Below, in pieces: positions 11,621-23,442 of a stretch of 64,000 nucleotides of DNA. The position numbers and the translations under genes are program-made. The stretch's first letter is position 1; each line of letters opens with the position of its first letter. The notes under the pieces were generated by a model that was not told where the DNA came from, ran no database searches, and saw nothing but the letters and a program-made list of their open reading frames with translations. The stretch lies in NCBI GenBank assembly GCA_030512335.1, contig JAULSU010000003.1, positions 3,906,001 through 3,970,000 of the forward strand, written 5' to 3'. This stretch comes from Immersiella caudata. Taxonomy: Eukaryota > Ascomycota > Sordariomycetes > Sordariales > Lasiosphaeriaceae.

Positions 11621-12073
11621 GCACGACCTGGAGGGGAACAACAGCCCGTGTTTGTGCTCCAGAGACAAGATCTCTCTGCACGAATATTAGAGCATCGTCC
11701 TTTGGGGGGAGGCCGGTCTGCTCCTTAACCCAGCATCAGGGCGCTCCAGGACAGCAGCATCTCACCGTGCTCAACACCCAATCTAATACTGTCACCTTCA
11801 ACATCCCTTCAACAAGGTGTACCCTTCATATCTCCCGCCCCCAGCCAAATACCTATCGTGATCACATACAGTCAGAGCTCCCACCATCACGATGTGATCG
11901 ACACCAGTCCTCTCCCCTCCCGGCCCACAGATCAACCCCCACGTCAACACCACCAACCCATGGCCAACTCACCTGTCAAAAGCCGACACTTCACCTAACC
12001 ATCCTCCCGGATCTGCCAAATCCCGCTGCTCCCTCCCACTGCTAGCGCATTAAGCCAGGCAACTAACTCCTAA

Positions 12074-12096
12074 CCCCCCCCTCCCCCCCCCCCCCC
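12074..12096 (+). repeat. Poly-C tract (C8 T C14)
   Basis: A near-pure cytosine run lies in the gene-poor stretch. It could form a G-quadruplex on the opposite strand and is prone to sequencing and assembly length error. No gene is attached to it. Confidence 0.9.
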
Positions 12097-15000
12097 TTAC
12101 TAGCCATCCTATCCTACCTTACCCTCTCAAGCGCCCGGCTCCTGAATCCCGAGTTCTGCCACGCCGGCGGTCTAGTTCCTGTCAGTTCGCCTCTCCGTTC
12201 GCCGCCTAAGCTCTAGCTAGGTACTATTGTCTTAGAACACCATCGGTGAAGAAGCCGATGGGAAGAAGTAATATAAAAAGAAGACGAAATTAAAATTTCA
12301 CGCAGAGTTTGGCATTGGGAATTGGGCGTCTACACTTGCTGCGAAGAGGCTAGAACACCTACTCGTTGGTGGGGATGGATGGTCTGAGTCTCTTCAGTTA
12401 GCTTGGGTCACAGTGTTGACTTGTTTTGCCCCTGAGGACGTCCTTCGCGTCATCGAAATCAACCGATCTATCATAAACTCACCACCATGCTCATCTCCCA
12501 CTGCATCCTAGCCGTCGACTTCCTAATCCTAACCTGAGCGCGGCGGTGAAGACCCTCTCCTCCCGCCATCGACATTGTTGCCACGGCCTGTCTCTCCCTG
12601 GTGCTGGTGGGTCCAGAGCCGATACACCAAATCGGGGCACCCGCCCACGCGCCCGCCGCCTCGCTGTTTGCTGTTACGTGGAGTCTATGTTTGCCGTATT
12701 TGGAATTCGATATATTTTTCATCCTCCCAGCTCATCTGCCACACACCAATCGCCAATGAGAGATAGACTTTGATGATGACAGCTTCATCCTGCGCCCCAT
12801 CCACCCACATGACGAGCACGGAAGCGTGGAACGTCCAAGTTACCGAGGAACCAGAGCAGAGATGAATCCACCTGGTGGAGGTAGGCGTTGAAACGTGCTT
12901 CAATCTGCCTCCTGTGTACCCCCCCTGGGAGGGGTGCTGAAAAGAGGCACAACCCAATCTCTTGGGTATCAGCGCCATGGACACCTTCGTATGTTGATAC
13001 CAACAACAGCCACATCCCGACGCAAGGACGGAAACTAAAAATGATCACGCTCTCCTCTCCCGTAATGAGCAGAACCAGGTTGTACACCGTGCCTCGCCCT
13101 CCAGCAACGCCATCCGATGGCCTTGAGGACCCTACCTCACTAGCCGTCGCCAACGCAATGCCACCGGCCACCGGCCCGCCAAGTTCGGAAAGGTTACAAC
13201 GCCTTTCCCCTCAGCCCTCGGCCACCCACAGCGCTGGCCGATCGGCAACGAAAAAAACGCGCCGGTTAGTTCTTGAGACAGAACAACCCTGGGTCTGCTG
13301 GCTCGTTGTCTCGTCCCTGTAGCCTGTCTGCCCACGTCCCTCGGTGGGTCACCTTAGCATCAACGCGATTTCTATCTTTGGGAACACCACGAGATTGCGG
13401 ATCTGGCCCTGCTCCTGGTTCACCCTACCACGCGTGGTACTCCCTACAGCGTTGTACTCCTGGCGCTCATCTGAAGACCCGGTTCGGTACCTAGACGCCA
13501 ACCCGCAGTCGGGAGAGTGGGAAGAACTCGGAAGCCGTCGCTCCCTTCGGCAAGTAGAAGCGACCGTGAAATCACAGGGCAGCTTTCAGACCCGCCTCGA
13601 AACTGTCCACACACTACCCATCGCGTCGCTGCCCATCACCCCCGGTAAACCTTTCCCAATGTGAAAAAAGAGGGGGGATCGACCCTGGATGAGTTGGCGG
13701 TGGGCGTGCTTGGTTTGTGGGGATGGATGAGGGCACTGGTGGGCTAAGACAACCCCATTTTCGCGCCGACAAATGCGGCAAGCAGTTATTCCAGAGCGTT
13801 GACCAAAGGGGAAACGTGGGCTGGGGTACATGAGATAGCCCAGAGATTCGTAGCTCACTGTAGCTCAGGCCCAAGCGTGTTTGTGTGGTCTCAGCCCATG
13901 CCGCGCTACCGTAGCTAGCGTGAAGAGGCACCCACGCCGCCTGGGCTGGCGTGTTGTGGTGTTAGTCCAGCTCAGTGCGGTGCTCGGCAGCTCTGCTGCC
14001 ACTCCCTGCTAGCATCTCGAAGGCGTCAGTTACACACTGAGCCGTTCCTAACAGACGCGAGGAGAGAGCGCCGAAGTGAGAGCCATGCGGATCACCCGTA
14101 ACATGGCGGCGGCGGAGGGGGGTTCGGAAAACGGGGGGCGACGCTGCCGTGCCAGAGGGCGAAGACACCCGGCTGGTCGGTAGAGCAGAAATCGAAAGGT
14201 GCACGCCTTCAGGAGCAAGATGATCGAATATCTCGCAAGGGGATCCCAGAAAGCCGGGAGAGGCAGAAAGAGAGAGCGCAAGAATGCCCCCAAGACCAAC
14301 AGATCATCAACGAGACCGACGACTCGGGAGACCCGTTCGTGAGGGACCTAAGCAGCCGAATTCCAGGGGGCGGGAGGTAGGAAGGGTCGGTATCCACCTC
14401 GCCGTCAAAAGTGGTGCGTTCCCAGTCAGGCCCACAGTCACGTTAGGGCCTGAGGGGCCTGACGATGCAGATTGTGTGATTAAGGCCCCATCCTGTCGGC
14501 GGAGAGCGCAATTCGTCCTTCATGCAGCTTCATGTTTGGGGGGGAATGGAGTCGAACTGTGGGTGCGCAACAAACAAATGAGGAGCAGGGTACCCGCCAT
14601 CCCACAGAGAGGACCCATCCCCGTGGGTGATCTAACACAGTGGTTCGTTATCGGTCGAGGGATTGTACAAACTCTTTTACTCTGCTTGATCCCCCCTTTG
14701 TCTGGGGTCAATCTGATGAGCGTTTGGGCTGGCGATGTTATCTTTCTCGGCGAGTCCACACGAGTCAGCCCACAGTGTGGACGCCTGCGCGTTGTGGTGT
14801 GCATGGCCTCCGCAGAATGCAAGGACACCTCCCCTGTGGTCCCCCATATTAGGGGATCAGCTTTGGCGCTGGTGATCGACGTGCTCGCCAGATGTGTGGC
14901 TAAAAGCTAATGCGTGGGTGCCAGATCCCTAGAAACCCATCGACGCCCATCTGAGGTTGCAGCGGCACTAGTGAGACTGCAGAGTTCTTTTGCGTTGGTT

Positions 15001-18000
15001 GCTGGTATCGATCCGATGCCTTGTCTGCCTTGCGAATCGAGTCCTCTCCCCGCCATCCAGGGCAGGCGGCGGGAGAGGAAGCAAAACAAGGGCAGCGACG
15101 TCAGAACTGTGCCATATCGGGGAAGGAATCAAGGCCAACGGGGTTACGGAGCGCTGTGCAAGTTCGTGACGCACATGGCGGGCGTGAGCCTTGCAGCCGA
15201 TGCATCCCGGTGAGCGACTCGTGGAAGCTGCAACGAAAAGGGGGTCCGAGATCCTTTGCTTCCCTCCTCTGCCGCGTTGAAACCCACGTGAAAGCGCTGC
15301 TTCGTACTGCTGTCTCCTTCTCACCCCCAACCGCGGGAGCGAGAAAGCGGCAAAGCCCAGCAAAAAGAAACTTCCAGGCGGGCCTCAGCTAGATTTCGTG
15401 GTCGAGACCCGGATGCCGCGTGCCCCGGGATGCATGTATTGGTCAAGATGAGGCGGACCAGGACAATAGAGGTCCAATTATGGCCTGGATCACCACTCCC
15501 ATTGTGGATGGCAGATGACATGTCGAGCATAGGGTCCATTTCCCAATGGCGGTGTGCCTGCGAAGGACCCTTTTCCAGTTCCACTCCCTTTAAGACCGCT
15601 CTCGCCTCCGTTTTTCTTTCTCGGCCGGCCGTCAGTTTTCCGGGGCGCCGGCGAGTTCCATCCCGAAGGGTCCAGTCCGTGGACGCGGTGTGGCGGAGCC
15701 TGTATCGGGTCCGCAGATGCCGTCATCTGTGTGCGTGCCATTGGGCAGCTTCAGCTTTGGAAGTACGGCTTCATGTCTGGGATGGCATGGTGAATGTCGT
15801 CAGACGCTGTTGTCAGCGGTCACCGTTGTGCGTCTCTTCCAGCTGGGCTTGGGCATTTGGAGTTTGGCGGCTCGGGCCCAGGCCCGACAGCTGCACTTTC
15901 GTGGCCAGCCCATCAGGTGCGGATGTGTAACGCTTTTCATCGGTGGCGAACCGCCTTCAACGGCACAACGGAATGGATGGTTTTCTTTGGACAAGAAGCT
16001 CAAGGCACGCTGACCAACGCCATTGGCCGGAGTTGACTCCGAAAGGGCATTTCTGTGCCGCGTGCGTTCCTTTTACGCGGAGCAGGGGCGGTCGGGAAGA
16101 TTTTCCTGTCCTCGTGGCAGGAAGGAGCATTTCTTGGGAACTCTTGCCCCGGGCTCAAAACGGGCCAGAGGTGCGATCTATCCCCCGAGATGCCGTTCGG
16201 AAAACGGGATGATGCGCTTGCACCTGCCGGCCCGGAAGACGTCCGCGTGGCGTTTACTTGTTGCTGCCCAGCTCGCCCGGTCAATGTGCAAAGAGCTGGA
16301 CAAGTTACCTTCCGGATCGCGGAAGCCTGCTGGTCCAACTTAGCTGCCGTGTGGAGGCTTGGAAGGGCAGGGCGAAGCGATCTGGCCGGGTGTCGGCTTT
16401 GGCCTGCAATCGCCTCGCGGCTTCCGCTCTGATCGCGCCACGTCGAATGAAAACGTGCCCTCCGCTTTGGCCCTTGGGGGGGGGGATGGAGCCCCCGCCC
16501 ACATCCCTTCGACCCTTGACAAGTCCCAGAGTGAAGTGTGGAGACTGTGTGGAGTGACAGGGATTTACTCACCAGCCACACCTGCTGCTTGGAGTCCACA
16601 GCACCCCCTGCAATCGGCTGTGAGTGGTAGCCGACCTTGCCGTCCAGCTGGAAAGCCATTGGATGTTCCCGGCGCGTCGCAGGTACTTTCGTCCATTACA
16701 GCTTTTACGAATACGGCGTAATATTGAATTGTTCTGCACTGTACGGCGGGTGCGCCGCAGCGTGCCACGCTGAGAACGGGCATGATGGTGGAGACAAGCA
16801 GCATCGATGATGCGTCCCCAGCGAAACCGAGCTTGCACGGGGATGGCGACCAAGAAGGGGAGATGCTCGGCAGAGTAGTCGAGCGATGATTTTCCATTAG
16901 CAGATCACTAGCTGCCGCTGTCACGTGTGGGGTCATGGCTGCGTCTGAGGATGGGTGGTTCTTGGGTGTTCCTTCGTCGTTGCGGAATGGGCTCTCGGGG
17001 CTCTCTGGCTTTGCACTACTGATAGGTACGCCGTGCACCCGACGCCTGGTATTCCGACCAGAGGCGCGCTACCTTACGCCATCCCACCCGTCCATCGGTC
17101 GCTCTAGCTGAAAAACGCTGCGTTGCGTTGCGTCCTGGCATGCTTACAACGGCTCCGACCTAGGTACCTAACCAAGATCGAGGCGGCTCTAGAAGGCTTC
17201 GAGGCTTCGGTAGGGTGCGGAGGCTTCAATCCTCTGCCGATAGCTAGCCCGCGCTATGCTCCTTGTGGCGAAGATGGCTGACGCCGCCGTGGTGCAACGA
17301 AGCTAGGCGTGCTGATGGTGTTTCTGTTTTCTCTCGCTCCCGCCCCTTGATATGTCCCAAAATGAAAGCTTTGCATCCCATATCTGACAGCGCACGATGC
17401 AACGATAAAACATGGCGTCGAGGGGCCTGAGCTTCCAGGGTTCGGTTTTCCCGTTCGAGGCTGCCGGAGGGCCTTGTCAATGCGGAAGGGGGGTGGGTGA
17501 GCGGGGTGGCCAGAAAAGGCTCTCTGCTCGCCTGGGGCCGACCTGAACCTTGTTCATTGAATACTGAAAAAAAAAGGTTGGTGAGTGTAAGAGAGCGCCC
17601 TTTTTCGGTACTCATCTGCCATTGACAATAATCATTTCCGGTGTTCCAAAGTATTCCTTGACCAATAGCCGGAGGATCCGCCCGTACCCAGCAGCGAAAC
17701 CTCAGAAATGGTCCCATCGCTTTCGTCATGTGGCTCGTGGGTTGTCACCATCCCCTGTCCTCCATACGTGAAGGGTTCCGCTTCACCGCAAATTCAGACC
17801 CATCGGTCGTGATTTGGGTTCCGAATTGAGATCCCTTCATGCGAAAAGAGAAGAGGCCATATCTCAATGCTTGTCAGCTCGGTCGGACTCCATGACCGCA
17901 GACGGATCGTGATGTGCATCTCGGCAACCAGGTTTTTCAGGAACACTGCCTTCGTGTCGAGGGAACTGGGGCGCTTTTCGCTGACAAACTAACCTGGAGA

Positions 18001-21000
18001 GGAAGTACTAGGAGCCTAGCGTGGGGTGCTGGGTGCTCGGGGACGGGACTGTGTGAACTGACCTCGCTTTCCACTGTTCAGGGTCGGGAATGATAGCTCC
18101 CGCGTCTCTGGTTGGCAGAGTTTCAAACCTCTCTCTCTCTGTCTTTGCAGGGCGTCGCGTTTGCCTGCCAGAAGCCCCCTGGCGGTGGCTTGTGATGTGT
18201 GACGAGGATTCCCTCTGTTTTGTAACCACATCACAGGCGGCCCGCAGCGGACAGACGGGCTGGCAAGGAGACGACCTACCCTGCGAATGCTCTGGGTGAG
18301 GCATCTGCACAAGATTCCGTGAACAGAAAAAGACTGCGTTGTTGTGCATACTGCGCAAACGAGTTGCCAGGGCGCGGCATTAGTCAGGAACCGAGCTCAC
18401 CCAGGACTGGACACGGGGGTTTTTTCAGGCCATGAACCTCAGCCCAGCGCTCGATAATACCGCTGCGGGAGGGTCGCCAATCAGGCCAGCGGGGTTGTGG
18501 AGCAATTATTCCGCTGACCCCTTCAGCCAAACCTGCCCAGCTTGCGGGCGATTTTCCCGGTGCGACGCCTCCGTGACTGGTCAGAGGGCCCGGAGGCCAG
18601 TGGTTTGGAGTGCGCCGCCGCTGGGAGATGTGTGCGCATGCAAGACACGGCAACGATCGAGACTCTCAACTGGGCAGCGAGCGGGTTGGTGCCTGCAGGC
18701 GGCACCAGGGGAGAAAGCTGGAGGTTGAAATATCATCTCTGGGGTAAGTCGCCTTCGGCCTTTCGGTCTTGTTTTTGTGAGAAGTGCATTGGGCGTCAAG
18801 GTCATCACCCCCCCGCCGTCACTTGGAAGTTGATGTGTGGGCTGCACAAGCTCTGGAGACGAAAATGGCACAGCCAGACACACCCACATGAGCTGGGAGT
18901 CTCCAACTTGTTGGTTCAGCACGTGGCTGGCGACGCGACTTGGTGCAACATCCGAGCGAACGACCCGACAGCGGCCGACTTCGAGGCCCTGCCGCCTTCT
19001 GTTGCACAGCGACAGGAGCCAACGCGGGGGTGTTGCGCAACGATGCACGGCGCAGAATGCCTCGTACTTAAGGCGCTTCGGGCACAGAGCCCACGGGAGG
19101 CCAGATGACGATGGAGGGGGTTGCGCAAGATGCCGGACGGCAGGTGAATGGACGAACGGGAATCCATCCATTCCAGGTTTCGTTGCGGGCATAATGGCGG
19201 TTTGGGATGATGTCGCCCAAGCTTCTAGTGCGCATCACCGAAGCTAGACTGGACTGGCTGCCCCGAATTTGCCGTTCGGCTGGCGTCCAGGTTTCGCCGG
19301 GTTCTGGACACTGTGCCCCTTCGCGGCATATGGAATAGCGAGACGCGATTTTAGTGCATCCACGGGCTCGGGTCTCCAAAGATCTGTCAACGCCGCCAGC
19401 CTCTGACAGATCCCCTAACTCAACATTTATTAGCGGCATCTTTGATGGCTAGCTGCCGATATTGAGGCTGACCAGGGCTGAATTCGAGCTGTTCTCTTTT
19501 GTAGCGCAAGCCCAGACGAGGCATGGGGCGTCGTTATTCCGGGTTTGTAACGCCCAAGTATTGATTTTGCGTCGCTAGACATATCGTTGCCATCTTGCAC
19601 ACTACGGAGTAGGTACTATCGATGGCCCCTGGCTGTGCGATTTCGTAACACCCCCTTTTTCGACACCCGCTGGCGGGAGCTCACCGCCATTGAAGGCGTA
19701 GCCCGGCCCTCAACCCCGGAGCTGCCTCTGGTTCTTTTCCAAATTGGCACATCGATGCAACTCTCACTTTGAGCCAAACGGCCCGGTGGAGCGAAGCTCT
19801 TGCGCGCAATCGCTTGCACACCTTGGGTCAGGCGACGATTCAGAGTGATCCCTGCGTGGAGCGGGGAGGGCTCGCTCTGCTGGTCAATGGGATCATTGCC
19901 ACTGGCTTGTTTCCCCAAAAGCCTCCCGTCTGATGCTGCTTCCCTAGGCGCTCGACGGCGTCGACCCAGCTCTCAGTCTAAAATCGCGCCGTTCGTCTAT
20001 CATCCGCGACTAGCTTGAACCCCAGATTTCCAGATCTCAGGATTCAAAGTCAGGCGCCAATCACACTAGTCTCACCAGATCATCAAAAAGTGCCAAAAAC
20101 CTTAAATCAACCAAGAGCAAACCCAATAAACAGCTCGCGCTTTCGTTCGCGAAATTCAGAATCAGCATGGCGACAGAGGCGCGCAGCCGTTTGTGCCGAG
20201 TTGGAGGCCCTTCGGTTTCGGTAGACATGGCAGCCCGTTTGCTCGTGCGACAAACGAAACCGCCGTATGACGACCGCGATCATGTTGGCGTGAGCCCCTG
20301 CCAATCCATAGAATGACCTCCTGCTTTCTGTGGCAATCAATTCACTTACAAGATATCTCCCTGCCCTCGCACCAGCCAATGCGTGCCGCGCGCATGGGTT
20401 TTGCTGGGGGCAAAAGAAGATCCGCTCCATCCCAGGCCGCCTGTATCGGGCCGGTGGCGGAGGGAAACGGCTCGTTAGACGAAACACCGTTCGAGTGTCT
20501 CCAGAGCCATCGCCATCCTCATCCGCATCGCATGCCTCTTTTCTCCCCTCTCGGAGATCGCATCATCGGGGCAGAAACGCGCAGCACTGAGATCGTGGAG
20601 CGGAGACGGGACCAGAAACAGGGTTCAGAAGCGATGCAAAGGGAGGTGACCCACCACCAAATTTCTCGGCACCGTCCTCCTCCCTGTCGGAATCGCTTGG
20701 CACAGCTCACGCATCTCTGCATCTGGGACGCGCCTGAGTGGTCCAGCCGAGCAAGCGGATCCAGAGGCTTTCCCAGCCACAATTCCGAACCCCAGGACCC
20801 AGGCGACATTATGACTTTTCCTGGCTAGCGTGGGAATGCACGCAGATCAGTGCTCCTCACTCCAGCCGTGGAGCATCCCTACTGCCCCACCAGACCAGCC
20901 CACCCAGTATGCGCCATATTCAACACGGTGTCGCGCTCTCTTCCTGTGAGAGGAAGTAGAGTCCCGGTTCTGGAACGAGCCGACGTGATGATGATGGTCT

Positions 21001-22531
21001 CCCCCATTCACCCGCTCGTCGGCTGTTGCTGACACCACGTTGGCCGCCGACTAAAACGAGAAGAGCAACGCCTTCACGTGCACTCGAAAAGTTTTGAGCT
21101 CTTCCCACCGCCTGCCTTTGCGGCAAAGCCGCAGGAGAAACTCTTCGGGCAGAACTGGTGGCTACTGACTCCATCACTGGCTCCACTACAAGCACTCCCG
21201 GCGCATTGTCGAGGCGATATCCGGACCTCACCAAACCCAGCCCGAATGTCTCGCCACGCCCCAGCAGCCCTCAGGCCGTACATACGTAAACTAGTCACCG
21301 CCACTGCCTATTTCTACCGCCCATCCATTCACCGCTGGCGCGGAACCGCGGCGGGAGAGGCGAGTAAACGAGGAAATTAGTCCAGGCGGCAGGCGAGGAC
21401 TCCCAAGGACCCGGGACGCTTGTCCCGTCTCTGGTCGCACGCGGTACGCAATAGGTGTGACCAGCACATGGGAGGGTAGGGAGGTAGTAGTAGATAAGGC
21501 AGTTAGGTGCGCCTGGTAGCGATTTGCCTTTTTTATCCTCCTTGCCTCTGATCCCGCCGCTTGCTACTTTTGACTGCTGGGGTGCTCGTGAACGCGAGTC
21601 ATACCGCAGGAGCCAGTGCTGGCGTGGGAGCTCGACAGGGACTCTCGTCTTGGCAGCCAGTTCCACCTCACACCTGGAACCCGCGTCAACAGCTGGCCTG
21701 CTCGCCCCTGGTGGATCACCGCCGAGGCAGGAGGACCTGAGCTGGAGAGGGGAGAATGAGGGGACAGGGGCCGTCCGCCATTGCACCCGTGAAATGCATA
21801 TGTAATCACTGGGATATGGTTGAATAATACCATGAACCTGCTCCTGCATTTTTGATAACCCCATCTCCTGCACGCGTGGTGTGTGTGAGCCTGTCTGCAA
21901 GTTGGCACTCAAGGACGAGCGTGTGGCTTGCAGTCTCGCTCAAGCCGCGGAGACCGCTCTCTGCCGAGGAGCAGGTCAAGACTGGAGAAGAGGAGGGCGA
22001 ACAAAGCCCAACGGATGCGCTCTGTCCTGCCCACCACCCGGACACTGCGGAGCCCAGTCGAACAAGCGAGCAGGTGTGCCCGGGGGAAGACAGGTCAGCG
22101 CAGCAGGAGCCAGTGGTCAAATTAAATATTCTCGTCGCAAACTGAGATATGGTGCAGTGCTGTCGCTTTCCTTTCACCCACATGAAAAGAAGGTCGGAGC
22201 GCAAAATCAATCGCCTCTGCTTTTGAGATCCGTCGTCACACGTCCTGGCCTCGTTTGGCAGTGCCTCAGCCTTTCCCCTGCCCAAAAAAAAAAAACTCCA
22301 CTTTGCGCCCCGGCGCTCTCCAGCAAATCACCTCTCATCAACACAATTTCCTGGCGTAAAAGCCAAAGATACGGTACATACTGGCAGGATAGCTCCCGCT
22401 GCCCACACCCATCGCAGCGCTCGCTCGCACCCGCAGGGCATTGCAGAATATACCCTTGGACAGTTACAGCAGTGCAGCCAATACCAATTTGGCTTTCATT
22501 TCCCCCCCTCCCCCAGCTGGAGGCGGCTCAG

Positions 22532-22537
22532 TATAAA
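22532..22537 (+). promoter_or_regulatory. TATA box, probable CON7 promoter
   Basis: A TATAAA element lies 906 bp upstream of the CON7 start codon and is followed by CT-rich DNA. From about 30 bp downstream of it to 23228, the coding strand contains no ATG at all (I checked line by line). This suits a long transcribed leader beginning near 22565. The start site itself is inferred, not observed. Confidence 0.45.
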
Positions 22538-23228
22538 TCACGCCCTTCCCGCACTAGGCTCAATTTTCTCTCGCTCAAAACCTTTGTGACGGTAGGTCCA
22601 ACTGCACGTCACCCCCCTCAAGGAGACCCAGCTAAGGGCAAGCCAGCAGCAGCCAGGCAGGTCGCTGCGTTTGGGCGCACGGATTTTCAGCTACGCTCCC
22701 GCCCGCCGCGCAGAGAGTCATTTTGGCCCGTGGTTCTTGGTGTGCCCCAGAGCCGACTTACATCACCGTCGCTGCGCTGTGTTCAGGATCACCCTGGTTC
22801 CCTTGGTATCTCCGAGTTGCGCGCTAGTTCTGCTGGGCTAAGCAGAATTGCAGCGTCGTCTGCAGCGTCGAGCTCGCGCGCCAGGCCAGCAAGCAGAACA
22901 AGGAATCAAGGTCCAGCCCTCTTCTGATTCGAACTTTGGAGCTATTTTAGTGTGGGCCCCGCCTCCACTCCACTCTCCTTTCGACACTCCTCAGTCCCTC
23001 CTCGTCGCGCTTGGCGACCGTGGATCTCGAGTCTACACTAGGCTGACCCTGGTCGAGCCTGCCTGCGGCCATCGATCTCCCCCCCCTCCCCTCTCTCCCA
23101 TCGCTCAGGCTTGTGCGCCCCGACGAGTCTCCATTTAACTCCTCCACCTCCCTGGACGGCCTAACCCGGCTTCGCGCTATCCTCTGCCGCTATCGCGTAC
23201 ACCACGCCAGACTTGGTTCCCTGGGTAC

Positions 23229-23342
23229 ATGAGCTGCTGCCGTCCCCCTCGCCCACGCGCCTCCGAGGGACAGGCACACGTCTGCAGACGCACCACCCGA
23301 AGACGAGGCACACCGTCGCGAACCGAACCCAACCCACGCTGA
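23229..23342 (+). other. uORF in the CON7 leader (37 codons)
   Basis: This is the only ATG in the presumed leader after the TATA box. It opens 37 codons beginning MSCCRPPRPRAS and ends with TGA at 23340-23342, about 100 nt before the CON7 ATG. If the leader is transcribed as inferred, this uORF would be met first by scanning ribosomes and could dampen CON7 translation. Its Arg/Pro/Cys-rich peptide shows no known family, so any effect would more likely come from translating it than from the peptide. Confidence 0.4.
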
Positions 23343-23442
23343 GCCGGAAGCTGGCTTTGGTGATCTAATTCTCCGGCCGCCTACCGACTACTCCTTCCGA
23401 ACCACCCGCCCTCCGCGACGCCCGGCCTGAAGCTGAAGTAGT

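Larger units (their letters stand above)
10117..22531. other. Gene-poor stretch between DBP2 and the CON7 promoter
   Basis: In about 12.4 kb no secure gene is visible. Open frames up to about 220 codons occur on both strands and overlap each other, with composition (Arg, Ser, Pro, Cys, Trp-rich mixtures) typical of unselected GC-rich DNA. One longer frame at 21881-22927 runs into the CON7 leader and has no protein-like features. There are no transposase, reverse transcriptase, tRNA or CRISPR-like signatures, and no strongly AT-rich RIP-like blocks by eye. Most of it may be upstream regulatory DNA or unannotated non-coding transcription units for CON7. A possible small gene at 11086-11620 is listed separately. 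Confidence 0.55.

Noticed and set aside
11282..11668. Minus-strand Pro/Ser/His-rich frame
   Set aside because: It is the complement of a G-rich stretch. Its composition follows from base content alone, and the plus-strand reading is more protein-like.
13032..13322. Ser/Pro-rich frame on the plus strand (MITLSSPVMSRTRLYTVPRP...)
   Set aside because: The opposite strand is equally open, and no start context, splice site or family support was found.
21881..22927. Plus-strand frame of 348 codons, the longest in the gene desert
   Set aside because: The translation is a patternless mix rich in Ser, Pro, Arg and Cys. It includes low-complexity tracts (poly-Lys from poly-A, poly-Pro) and overlaps the TATA box and leader of CON7. 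GC-rich DNA yields such frames by chance.
10117..23442. tRNA genes, CRISPR arrays or transposon remnants in the desert
   Set aside because: I looked for B-box-like GGTTCGAATCC and its complement, regularly spaced repeats, terminal repeats and RT/transposase motifs, and saw none. A covariance or repeat search could still find divergent ones.
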